This document shows positions 1 to 11,800 of a stretch of 64,000 nucleotides of DNA, piece after piece. The first letter of the stretch is position 1, and each line of letters opens with the position of its first letter. Below the pieces are notes generated by a model. The model was not told where the DNA came from and searched no databases. It saw only the letters and a list, made by a program, of their open reading frames with translations. The position numbers were made by a program, and so were the translations under genes. This DNA is from Apodospora peruviana (Eukaryota > Ascomycota > Sordariomycetes > Sordariales > Lasiosphaeriaceae): contig JAUEDM010000009.1 of NCBI GenBank assembly GCA_033439685.1, forward strand, positions 1,178,001 to 1,242,000, read 5' to 3'.

Positions 1-703
1 AGGGAGATCCAGAGGATGTGTCGAAGCGTCAAGGTCCCGGAAAGGCGACTGGGGCAAAATGGTATCGCGTCCTCAAAATAAGTGGTGATAGGTCGTTGTC
101 AAAGGTATCGGGGAGCTTATTCGTGACACGTTTGGGCTCGCTGGCCACCGCCACCGCCGTTCGTTCGTTCGTTTGCAGATAATAAGTACCCGATTTCCTG
201 GGACGCCAGCGCCTATGTCGTTGCCCAAAGTTAGCCCTCAAACGGCTCGAGGTTTGTGCCAGTGCTGCTGACGTTGGCAAACGAGTCGAGGGCTAGGGCC
301 AGAACAGCGTGTTGTTTGCCTCTGGTCGAGCCAATCCGTGCAACATCCAGCATTGTACTCCATACAGCGTGTGCAGGTACAGCCGTACAGCGCACAGCGC
401 CCGGCCGGCACCTATTGTGAAGTGACCGACCCTCAACTGTGGTCTTGCTGCTCTGCCTGCTTCTCTCCACGTTCCACGAGCCCAAGCCCGCTCAGGCAAG
501 GCGCATAAGACACACGTCACTGGACAGGGACTGGTGCACATCTCGGCTCAAGGCAAGGTGGTACTGTACTTTCGTCTGCGGCACCCCCTTCTGGAGCTTG
601 CTGCAACTCACCTGCACTTCGAACGGCCTCAAGCGAACCACACAGTAGACAGCACCCCCAGGCGCACGCCCCAGATCCAGGGGGGCGCCGAACCTGGCCC
701 AGC
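1..703. other. Left-edge spacer, no gene supported
   Basis: Reading frames here are short, overlap each other on both strands and show no recognisable domain. A (CGAA)n-like run lies near 160-175. The stretch probably includes the 3' flank of the small minus-strand gene that ends at 704. Confidence 0.5.
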
Positions 704-868
704 TTAGGCACTTTGAATGCAGGGACGACACGTGTGGATCTTGCAGTACCGGCATTCAAAGATCCACCAGTGGGGTCCTGAGTGGCACAGATTGCATGTC
801 CACTGGATCAAGGTGCTGTCCGACTTGATCATCTTGAACGAGTGTGCGCAATTGGAGGCGACCGCCAT
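704..868 (-). CDS. Small three-CxxC (putative zinc-binding) protein, 54 aa
   Basis: This is a 54-residue frame whose only in-frame ATG is at 868, with a purine at -3. It has three CxxC pairs (C25/C28, C39/C42, C47/C50), two His (H29, H33) and a Trp-rich core (W23, W34, W35), a pattern that suggests one or two structural zinc sites. I have the impression of similar small uncharacterised proteins in other Sordariomycetes but cannot name a family. The frame stays open upstream to 1141 but without an ATG, so that part is probably leader. A TATA-like element at 1279-1288 (minus sense), a CAAC-rich leader near 1200-1250 and a GTAAGT donor at 1072 suggest a long 5' UTR, possibly with an intron. Function unknown. 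A spliced, longer N-terminus is possible. Confidence 0.6.
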   Translation of the reverse strand: MAVASNCAHSFKMIKSDSTLIQWTCNLCHSGPHWWIFECRYCKIHTCRPCIQSA

Positions 869-1278
869 CTTGCCGTGCTGTTTGCTTTGCTTTTGCTTCG
901 TTTGACGCTGGAGACTGGGAAAGGAGGATTTGCGTGGGCCGAGGCCGACAAGTAGCTCCAAGATTTGGCTAAGCTGGGATTTGGAATGAGGTGTGGGGGG
1001 GTCTGGACAGCCCAACGATCTGGTGGTGTTAATGCTGAGCCCATGGAGGAGCTCCACAGATGCCACACTTACAAGAACAGCACGCCGGCTCCAACTAACT
1101 TCAGTGGGGTCGTTCTGATATCCAACTTGACCTTCTGGCAACGAGATGGATTTGGGTTGGGCGTAGGCAAAAGGGTAGTGGCACTAGTAGTGGTGGTGTT
1201 GACTCTTGCGAGGAGTTGTCGATGTTTGTTGATGTTGTTGATGCCAGAGTTTTCAACTCGGCGAGGGCAGGAAGTCAG

Positions 1279-1288
1279 GTATTTAAAC
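1279..1288 (-). promoter_or_regulatory. TATA-like element upstream of the small CxxC gene
   Basis: The minus strand reads GTTTAAATAC about 410 nt upstream of the ATG at 868. A CAACA-rich stretch follows, as in many fungal 5' leaders. The assignment rests on sequence and position only. Confidence 0.35.
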
Positions 1289-4200
1289 ACAACCGAGGTT
1301 GGAGACAAGTCCGTGGCAAGGTCGATTGTCTGCTCTGGCCTGTTTGTCAAACGTGGGGATCTCGTCGGGAAGCCTGATTGCAGGGCAGAGGTAAACGGGG
1401 GAGATAGGACGGCGTTTTGTTATTTCGCGAGAGTCTGGGCGGCAGACTGTATGCTGATTGACCGACTGAGGCAGGTTACTTTGTTGAGATGGGATGACCT
1501 AGTCGTCTCTTCAACGGCGAGCCAAAAACTTGGGCCTGGGGCGGGTCCAGTGATATGCACCGGACGGCATGACGAGAGCTATCCGGTTCCCGAGAAGGGG
1601 CATCCCATAATCGGCATGGGTCGAAGCAGACCGAGTGGGTTACGGATCGACCCTGTTTGTTAGTCTGGAGAGTACTTTTGCTCTTTCCTCCCTTCTGGAG
1701 GTGCCGGACCGTTCGCAATGACACTGCATGCTGGCCGGGAACCTGGTGTAAGTGGAGCGTGCCAAAAATGCACGCCGTACGGACGTTGAAAAACGTGTGA
1801 TTACCCTGCACTGGTCGATAACGCCAAGACATTACCTGCTGCAGTCGGTTGCTGTAGCCTCACTAGTGTATCCTGCACGTACTGTATTGTACATGCGTAC
1901 AGTACCTAGGCCGACCAACAGGTACTGTTATGGCGCATCCATGTACCGATATGTACGATTGCATCGCAGCGCTTGCAAATCGCGGACAATCTCTGGCGGT
2001 CTTCCAGATCAGGTACTTCCAGTCCCGTCCTTCCAGGCTCAAAGTCTTTTCGTTTCCTTTCATCTCCTGCAGTTTTGCAGCAGGGACCGGTCCTGTACAA
2101 CAAGAAGATGTTGCGAAGCCAGCTGACAGCTGACTGTTCCACCGGTAGTGTGATTGTCGTTGACTGTTGTGGAAGCCTCCGAGGCAGAACACAACGCAGC
2201 TAGGGCCCTCACAGCACCCGCCAGGTTGAGTGAGGGAAAACGGCAAGACTTTGGCAGTTTCCGCTTGACGTGGGAACCATGTCTTCATCCCGCTCCAGGT
2301 TTCCTGATACGGGTCCCTTGCAAGGCTTTGCAGCCCTCTCGCTCCCTTTTCGGCCACCTAGGGGGTATAACAGCCTACATAACGGAGGGTTTAGCCGTTC
2401 GAACCTTGGTTGCGTTCGTTTCCTCACTGCGGGCTCTCAATAAAAAAAAGTCTGGAGATCCAAACGGAAGGGTGTTCTGGGGCCGGGCAGGACGACTTCT
2501 GACAGGTTACAAAGTTCGACGACCTGTCATCCGGCGGCTCTAGTGCTTCCCCGGGATGCTGGAAGCTCAGATGGCATGAAGAAGGCCAGCAAACGTCGTA
2601 CCATTGGCCCGAGTCTCATCATGTCAGCCGAGCAGGTCGAAACATGAAGGCGATGGAAGTTGGAACAGGTGCGCACTCAACACTCAACAGTTTCTTCTTT
2701 TGTCCTTACCGTGCACTGACTCGTCCGAATCCGAAAGAGCGACGGCCATGGCGGTACAACGATCTGCCAAAATGATTCAGCAGCCGGGTTGCGACGCAGA
2801 GAGGCGGTTGTTATTGACGCGGCAGCCAGACATGGCTGTGTGATGTCTGACGGCAAGAGGGCATCGTTGATGGTCCTGTTGTCGTACAGATACCAGCCAA
2901 GGAGAGAAGTTGTGTACAGACTAAACAGGCATTCCGCCATATAGGTAAGCCGGCAAGATACAGTATCTCGATGGCCTGTCAAGCGAACGACTGCATCGGG
3001 TACCTTGCATGTTCTTGGCCTCACGAAAGACGGGCAGAGGCTTCAGCCGAGAGGCATGATCAGAGACATACAGACGACTTCAGTTCAAGCGACCGCGGAT
3101 AAAGGCAACTCGTCGATGCAGTGGATGGTAGGTACTGTGCAGAATCTAGCGGACCGGGCAGGTGGTGTGGTGGAGTGACAAAAGTGAGGTCAACCGGCAA
3201 GTGCTTGCTGATCCCTCCATCATCAAGGTCAAGGCCCCAGCTGGGACTACCGGTAGGGGAAGGCACTGGGGGTTCTCTACTGTCTAGAGGCAGGTATCTT
3301 ATTGGAAGAGGAAGGTCCGCGAGCCTGTGAGGTCAGTACCTGCCAGCCTTGGGTCCTTTCCGAGTGACGGGCCGCCCGGCTCCTTCCTCCCTCCCCTCCA
3401 CAATTACAGTAACTGTGAGGATGAAAAGCAGAGCCCTTCAAGTTCCACTTAACAGACGCGGGATGAAGTGGCTACATCCATGCCAAGCAGGAGCCCCACC
3501 TGCCTTGAGTTTCTGACGAGAACTTGAGATAGCAAGGACGGCGGAGTGGACTTGCTGTTGCCGAAAATCACGGCGAATCCGGCTCGAAGGCTTCATATGT
3601 ATATCGGTACTGTACATAATATGGCAGGAGGGGGTCCAGACTTACTGCCAACATTGGACAAAGGTCCGTCCAATGGAAGTGGGAATAGAGGGCGAACCTG
3701 TGAGGCGCGCCAGAAACCTGGAGACTGGAGTCATCATAGAGCAAGGAACTCTATTGGGACGATTTCGTCCATCATGATCGGCTAGCCAAGAACCTGCTCA
3801 TGCTTCCAGGACAAGACTTCAGGCAGTTGCATGTCTCTTTGACTTTGACTTCCCCCAAGCTTCAGATAGACTCATCGAGATGGATCCAGGTTGGGGTCGG
3901 TGCCTGCTTTCTTGTTAGACGTTCCTGCCTGGCAGCGAAAGTACCAGGTATCTACTTTACCTACTTGCGTTCTTTCCAGGAGATGAGATGGGTGGACTTT
4001 CCTAGGCAGGAGAAGCTTGCGGTCCACGTCATGGAATGATGGAACTGGACACTTGCAAGCCCCTTCCCGTCCAATCTGCCCCTAACTGGGCTAGGGTCCC
4101 CTAGGGAGTACCGGCATGAGTGCACAGAGATGGGAGTTCCTTCCATTCCCTTTCTCGACGCCGTCTACGGATACTGTGGCGCCCCACTCGTGTATCCTTG

Positions 4201-7200
4201 GCTGGCCCACATTGTCCAAGTCTCCGTCGTCGCGCATTCGACAATCTGCTTTTGCTAGATCTGGATGCCTTGTTTCGCACTTTCAGGGCTGAAGAAACGT
4301 CCGTCCCCTTGCCTTCTCCATCGGTATCCATGTGATGGCCATGCTCATATCTAGGTACCTCTGAACCTTCAACGTTACCATTTAGTACTGCACATGTACA
4401 GCATATACGCGTAGCATGTATCCAAATTCGGTACCGCTCCCATCTCTTCTCATCTCAAGCATCCGAAGGCTTCTCACGGAGTGCCTCTAACCGATACGCT
4501 CCCTAGGTATCTGACCTTCCTAACAGGTACCTTCTTACCCAGTCAGTATCATCAACATCAGACAAGGCGCAACTGTAGCCTGACTACAAAGGAAAACCCT
4601 CACGCCCGCCATTCGTCCGTAAGGCGGGTCGCCGGTGTGTGAAGAGTGAGTGATTTCGACACCTGCCCGCCAAGCCGAGACGGGTTGTCCGGCACCTTGC
4701 CTCCCTGCATGCACGTATGTCGTGGTACAAGTAAACTAACCTGCCTGGACACAACTCACAAGGACTCCTTGGTCTTTAGGGCCAAGTTGGCATGACAGGT
4801 TCTCGAGCCTCTCGATATTTTCTTGACCTTTCAGGACAGATGCGTCAACCTGAGGACACCAAAGTCTTACCCTGGCGTCGCCTAGAATCACCAATGTCCC
4901 GCTAGCGAGCCCCCGCGAGGCTCAGACTCACTAATATCCGGCCCTTGTCACGAACTGGCAAGGATAAAGGCAAAAGAATTTTCTGAGGCGCTTCTAGCTT
5001 CTGGTAGGCGGAGATCCTCAGTGATGCATCTAACGTTGTTAAAGCTTGTCATCCGAGGCCCGTTCCATGGGCTTCCAAGGCTAGTGCTCGGTCGTATCGT
5101 TCGTCGTTCGGCTTGAAGGAGAACGGTACGTGCGCCAACAATCCACGCATCACACCGCTGCTCTATGAACCAGCGAGCTACGAATCCATTCACGACAGTC
5201 CAATGACACGGCCTATCAGATGGTGTTCTGTAACAACTCGGCACGAACATCCCCACTGCTCAACACGGCCATCCCTGCTGCCTCTAAGTCACTCTAGGCG
5301 GCCGCGCAGACAAATGGTTCCCCTTCCGGGCAAGACGACCGTCCGGATTGCATTGAACGGGGACCCGGCCATCAATCCGGCAGCTGTCGAGGCTGTCCGC
5401 ACGCCCCGGAACGAGAGAGGAAGATGATGTCGGCGCAATCACCATCCAACAACGGAATTCGGAAGAACGGCGACTGGTAGATATTGAAGTATACGAGTGA
5501 TGTCAACAACAGGCAGCTCGGTGGCATTGCAAGTTCAGCATCGCGAAGGATCCTGCCCTGATTGCATGTCATGATGTTGATGTGCACGGAGCAGATCACC
5601 AGCCGTCCGCACTTTTCAACAACTTCCCGCTGGTGGTCGCTAACGCACGAGCGCACGAGCCAACTCGCAGGATCCCTTCCGCTCTGGTGACCTCAAACAC
5701 ATGCACCCTCCCCAGTCCTCATGCAGCTGTCTGGTCTATGCGGTACCGACTTTTCAACGACCAGAGATCGGTTGTTTAACTTCTTGTGACGGCGGGCGGA
5801 GATTGTTTGACTTGGACCTGCAACGGCGGACCGATATGCCAAGACATGTCTCCTGCCTTTCAGCTCTGTCCAGTTCTTCTGCTTTTCAACATGGGGCTGT
5901 CGTCGTGGTTCTGTTGCGTCAATTCTGTTGTCAAATGCCATCAACCATGGCAAAGCATAGTTGTATGACAAGAGCCACAATCGTCAGTTATCTGGTATTA
6001 ACTCCCACCCTCTACGGCATGGGGCCCTCCATGAACTGAGCTGGATTCTGACTGGTTCGAGCTTCAGGCCCAGGCGACCAATGTCACAAAGGGACGTCCT
6101 CAGGGCTGCAGCTTCACCCTTGGAGCAGTTAGCTGCACGCCACCCAAAATGGCCATGATCTAGCCGGGACACCAAACTCATGAACCGCTTCACAACAGAC
6201 ACATCGATCTCTGGCTCGAGTCGTCCATCTGATCTGGATGGAGGGTCTACACTAATCGGCGCCTAGTTCAGCGAGATGCATCGACAAGACGCTCCATCTA
6301 TTTCGTCCCGTCTTCTCGGTGTGAGGAGCAATCACTCCTCCGCATATCAGCTATATCATCTCTCACGAATTGGAATCTGGTTGGACCGGCTGAGAGAGCA
6401 ACTCGTACTTAGCAATGTGGGAGTCGCGATGTGCCGCCCCTCCCCTCCTTGATGGCCTTGAGTACAATCGACATGGCCACACCCATCCTCACGTTCTATC
6501 CGGCCTGATGCTGGCGGATCTTGAGTCGCCGGAAGGTCATGTTGATCTGGAACGCTCGACTAAAGCAAAGATCCCAAAGGAGAACCGATGCCTGAGCTTG
6601 GCAGTCCCGACATGTCGTCAAAATAGTCCGATAGCCTCATCTGCCGATACCCGATGTCGCATTGATGCGTTCCACAAGCTCAAATCACCTACGTCGGTAA
6701 ACGCCATCTCGTCATGGGACAGCTCACTTTCGTATGCCGACCATTTCGGACGACGACCTTGAAAATCCTTTACCGGGTCATATACACCGAGCAGTTCCTG
6801 AGAATTAGCCCGAGAATCCGAGTCGTTTTCGCCCATACAGGCGTTCAATGAGTCCTGACGTCCACCTTGTCACCTTGCGCCATCATGACCAACAACGCAT
6901 CTTTCGACGCGAATCAACAAAAGTCGACCAGATCATCCATGCCCATCTCGGGGCACTTGTCAATGCTGGCTGCGGAACCGCAGAATTGCATACTCCAGAC
7001 GCTGAGCATTGCAATTTCTCCCGTGATAAAATCTGACAGCCGCCCGACAATCTCCTAGGACTTCTAGCCTGGTTATCGGTGATTCTTTTTGTCGGGGATG
7101 TCCGCGTTTCTACATCGGGAGAACAGATCAGTCAGATCAGAATAATGTGTCAGGCAATATGTGACAGCCCGATTGTTCGCATGGACTGACGGGCAGATCA

Positions 7201-8830
7201 TATTTAAGGCCTACTCGCATCCTTGCCTCCACCTGCCCGAGCTAGTTCAATGTGAGTTCGGATGGACATTCCCTTGTTTCCCGTGCAGGCACATCAGAAG
7301 TATTTGAGAAAGAGATGCTTTCTCTTGGTGGCATCTCGAACCCCTGGGCTGTTGCCCCACCAAATGACACTTCCTCCAACTTAAGGGCGTCCATTTTCCC
7401 TTCTCTTTGCGCCCACTTAGTTAGTTTGAAGACCGATCGATTTTACATGTATGCGTAACCCCTTTACCTCACGTATTATGGAGACCTCGGTGGGTGGACG
7501 CTCGAACATCTTGCAAGGCTGAGATAGCATGCGAGCGATGGAACTGGCAAGCGCGCGCAACAATTATTGTTGATGTCTATGCCTCCACAAGGAACAGACG
7601 AAAAATCCGTTACTTATCCTCACCGGTCTCCAAGTGGCGCAAACGAAGACAGGCGGCTTTCTGCCCCGGATGAGATCAGGTCATGGCGGATGAGAATTGC
7701 TTTCACTTCCCGTGCGCCACGCGAGCTTTGACGTATCCTCTGCTTATTACTACCAAACCTGAACATAACTCACCACAGGAGGTATTGGTATGCTCATCCT
7801 ACCAACAGCCACTCCAAACATTTGATGTACAAAGGCTGAGATCTGGATGGGTGGTGGTCCAATCGCGGATTGTGCAGCCTCTGGCCCGGCCCGTCTTCCT
7901 GTTCCTCATGGAAAGCTTGCCCACGAAACCGGAACCTGAGCCTCGTCGCCGCCGGCAAGGTTTTATGTGTGTGGTGTGTGTTGAGTGTGCACAGACATAT
8001 CGATAGGTACTTTACCAACGGTACGCTCGGAGAAGTCCAAATAAATCAACAAAACCGCCTGTTATACCTATATGTTTGGTTTTATTATCGGTCCTTTTGT
8101 CTTGTTTTGTCTTCTTGTCTATTACAGTACTGTATCTTCCGTACCGGGTTTCTACTCAAGAGTACTTTCTAGGTATCGTCTACTACTCCTCGGAAAACGC
8201 CCGCCAGTGTGTGTGAATTGATCTCATCACAGGTCCAAGTCAAAACCAACCTCCGGACCCGTCCTTCCCTTAACCATGGGCCGCGTTCGCTGGTTCGCAT
8301 GGTTGCCGGAACCCGGTCCGGCAGTACGGAAAGATATGATTGATAGAGACCAAAGACAGAGAGAGAAAGAGAAAGAAGGCGTCGAAGAGTATGTAGGTAT
8401 GTGTTAGACCGCACTGCTTTGTCAGATTGGCGGTGCGTTTTGACAGACCAAGGCATCATCCTTTTTCAACAAAGGCAAATACGCGCACAGTCCGACTGAT
8501 CACCAACGAGCTTATAGGATGACAGTTCACCCCTATATAAGTAGACAACTATACCAGAGTCTCACCGAGAAGACCGCCGTTATCTCGCGTCGACCATGCC
8601 CTCTTGTCGGTCGGGCGGTAGGAATGGTCGGCCGGCGGTGACCGTTGGAACTAGACCCGTTTGGGCCCTCGGCTCCGTTAAGGATTTACTTACACTAACT
8701 AGTACTGATCTTTTTTCCGCGCATCATTCCGACAGGACAGAGAACGAGACGAAGAACAAACAGCCTTGTTCACCACCCACATGTCTGGCTCCAAATCGGC
8801 CCGGTCAAGGGGAGCGGTGGCGATGTTCTC
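1289..8830. other. Long gene-poor spacer
   Basis: In about 7.5 kb I see no frame with a recognisable domain and no convincing exon-intron chain. The longest frame overlapping it (232 codons, 965-1663 plus) has no homology that I recognise. The stretch holds many copies of TAGGTA/TACCTA-type and GTACTGTAC-type words. TATA-like boxes at about 7202 (plus) and 8534-8540 (plus) are not followed by a convincing ORF, although a 105-codon frame starts with ATG at 8596 and runs antisense into the end of VIP1. Unrecognised lineage-specific genes or non-coding transcripts are possible. Confidence 0.5.
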
Positions 8831-11800
8831 TCAATCCTCGCTTCTTGGATCCGTTGTTGGGCTGGGAGTCATCGTTGTTGCATGCTGCTCTTCAACCGCT
8901 TCCGCTTCTTTAACATTTTCCGACTTGTTACCCTCGTCGCTTTCGCTTTGCGGCTTCTCCTGGAACGTGAATGCGTCCGAGAGATTGACCGCAAGGAACG
9001 TCTTTGGCAATTTTACCCTACAACGAATGCATGAGCACGAACTGAGCGGATCATCGGATAGACCGTGATAAGGAAAAGAGAGGGCAAAGGGGGGGGGGGG
9101 GGGGGGGGGGGGTTGAAGAGAAGAAAACAAAAGGAAAAAAACGTACTGGTGGAACTTGGCTCGCAGTGTCTCGATAACGACCATCCAGTCGGCGTGAGCC
9201 GTCAGACTCCGGCGGGGCGCGCATCCGATGCAGTGCCTGCTGTCCAGCTGAACATCGAGAGGGTCGAACACATGACATCCCGGGCTGATGGTGATCTTGA
9301 TGCTGTAATTGAACACCGGGTTGCCCTCGGCGTCTGTCGGCGGGTTGGCAGGCATCTCGTAAAGCTCAAAGGAGATTTGCGAGAGATAATCCAGCTCGGG
9401 GATCGTGGCCCGCTTGATCTTGGTCTCGAGACCGCCCTCGAGTATACAATTCAGAAGGGTGTAGATGTGTGACTCCTTTGTGAAGTAGATGAACGATTTT
9501 GCCTCGTCTGACGCCTGCATGTCTTCGAGATCCTGGACTATCTCCTTCAGCAGCGGGAGCGAGGTCAACAGGCCGATTTCGAGCTGCAACAAGCAAAAAG
9601 GTAAGTTACGGTCCCATCTCGGCAGAAGAAGCAATTCTTCAGTTACTTACCTTTTCGCTATCAGATATGCCATACTCCTGAGGGCATATAAAGTCGAACA
9701 AAACCTTGGCAAGCTGATAGAGTTCCCGAAGCGGCTCGAAGCGAGCATCCGTCTTGGCCTTGGTCTGGCTGTTGCCCCTATGCAAATGGAAATACTTCTC
9801 CGGGGGCTCCGCTTCGCCGCTGCCGGGCCTCAACCCCGTCAGGAAGGACCGGCGGTGGAACATGCGCTTCACGGTTTTCGCTCCTGCGCTGCCCTCTTTC
9901 TCGGACACTGCTGAACCGTTTCGTTCAGGCCTCGAATCTTCCGATACCTTGCGAGAGGCTGCTGCCGTTGCGGCGCTTCCTTCATCCAGAGCGGGCGTCG
10001 GCGTCGACTTGCCTTCCTTGCTATTTGTCGGTACACCATAGTCCTCCTCGAGTATACTTTTCGGGGGCGTGAAGACCCACTCGAGAAATTGCCGATTGTG
10101 CAGGGCATCAAACTTCATGGTGTCGTACAGTTCCGAGATCTTGCTCGGATCCACTTTCTCCATGTCGCAGAACTCGGCAAAGAGTTTCTCCCAGCGCTCC
10201 CTGAAGAGCTCCGCGTCCTCCCCACAGCACCACCGCGCTTGGATGCTATTGACTGCATTCACCTGCGAGAGCGACCCAAGCGATCCCAGCGAGGATAAAG
10301 GCCCGCCGCCTTCGGCACCAACCTTCTCGGAGCTCGGGTTGTTGATCGCGTTGAGCGCGTTGACGGCACCGCTGTACAACTTCCCATAGTTGTGCTGCAT
10401 GACCTTGCGGTGGAAGTTCATCAACTGGACCACGCGAGTCTGCACCTCTGCCGGCTCAGGCATGTTTTCGGGCCATGCAAACTGCGAGGGGCGCTCATTA
10501 CCTTTCCGGAGCAGGCCCTTGAGCTTCTTTTTGACCTTGTCCATCTCATCTTTGGCCGCGTTGGAGTCGTCGAGGAGGTCCTTTCGGATGGTGATGAAAT
10601 CCGCGGGCACGTCCTTCTTGTTAAGAAAACTTGCCGCCCAGATCTGAGCACTTGTTACGACACGGCGCTCGCTGCTGCTGAAAACGTGGACCTCCTCGAG
10701 CACCTCGCGATTCATCAGCCCGAGGTCACTTCGCATGCTTTCTCCCAGCTCCTGAGCCTGGTATCGCGCCGAGTGCGTCGGCTCACCGCCCCATTTCACA
10801 ATGAGTTGTAACTTGTCCAGCATTAGGCTTTCTTCTGCTGCAGTGAACTTGGACATTGTCACGCCAGAGAGCGAGTCGTGACGTCTCGGTGCCTTGCGAC
10901 GCGCATTCTCATCGTCGGGATTCTTGTCTTCCTCGGGAAGCTGCTCGGGCATATCCTCCTTGGTTGAGATGGTTTGTTCCTCGACGGTCTTGAGTTCGGT
11001 CTTTTTACGGAACATGGGTTTGATTTGTACCTTCGTTCCAGCCCAGCCGCCCTTCTTGACGAGAACATTCCGCAGTGCTTTCAGCTTCCCACGATCTTCA
11101 ATTCCAGCCTTCATGGCCACGTCGACAGCCTCGAGAACGCTAGCCAGCGCGGGCTCACCGATGAGCAGAACCTCTTCCTGGTGGCCTCTGAGAAGCTCGA
11201 TAAAAGGCGCCGTGTGGAAAGTGAACTTGTATTTCTGCTTTGGCGTACGATCTGCGTGTCGAATAACCGACACCACACCCTTGAGCTTCCAACTTGGCTT
11301 TGGAGGAGGTGGTGGCGGTGTCTCTTCCCCGCCAGGCTCGGAAGTCAGAACGTCTTCAGGCAAGAATGAAGGCGTGGCCGGTATTGTTGACGCAGAAGCG
11401 ATACTCTCCGCAGCAGAGGACAGACGAGGGCTCGCAGGTATGCTTCCCGGCTTGGAGGCCGATGGGGCGTCGGTCTTGGGTAGCGATGAAGGCTCCGACC
11501 GCGCTTCTGTTGCTGCTTTCTGCTGGGCGGCTTGTCTCTCCAGACTCGTCTTTCCTTGGGTGGCTACGAGCACGGCAAGCTCATTGTCCTTGCTCGTTAT
11601 AAGTGCGCGGGCCGTCATGGGGTCCACGTCAGACAAGGCCGGCGAAGGCATCGGAGGTGTCAGTCCCTCTCGGCGAAGCTTTTCCTTGATGAACATATCC
11701 TTGAGGATCTTGGAGCAGTGGTCGTAGTAATCATCATTGTCCTTGACGAAGCTCCAGCCGTTTACATCAATGACGTAGCTCTTACCGCCCGCGCGTAAGA

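Noticed and set aside
965..1663. 232-codon plus frame
   Set aside because: It does not begin with ATG, has no recognisable domain and lies over the promoter of the small minus-strand gene.
6618..6848. Protein-like minus frame of 76 codons
   Set aside because: Mildly plausible composition, but flanking frames close quickly, no splice sites extend it, and no family was recognised.
10894..11727. 277-codon plus frame inside VIP1
   Set aside because: It is an antisense shadow; Ser/Arg-rich translation without a domain.
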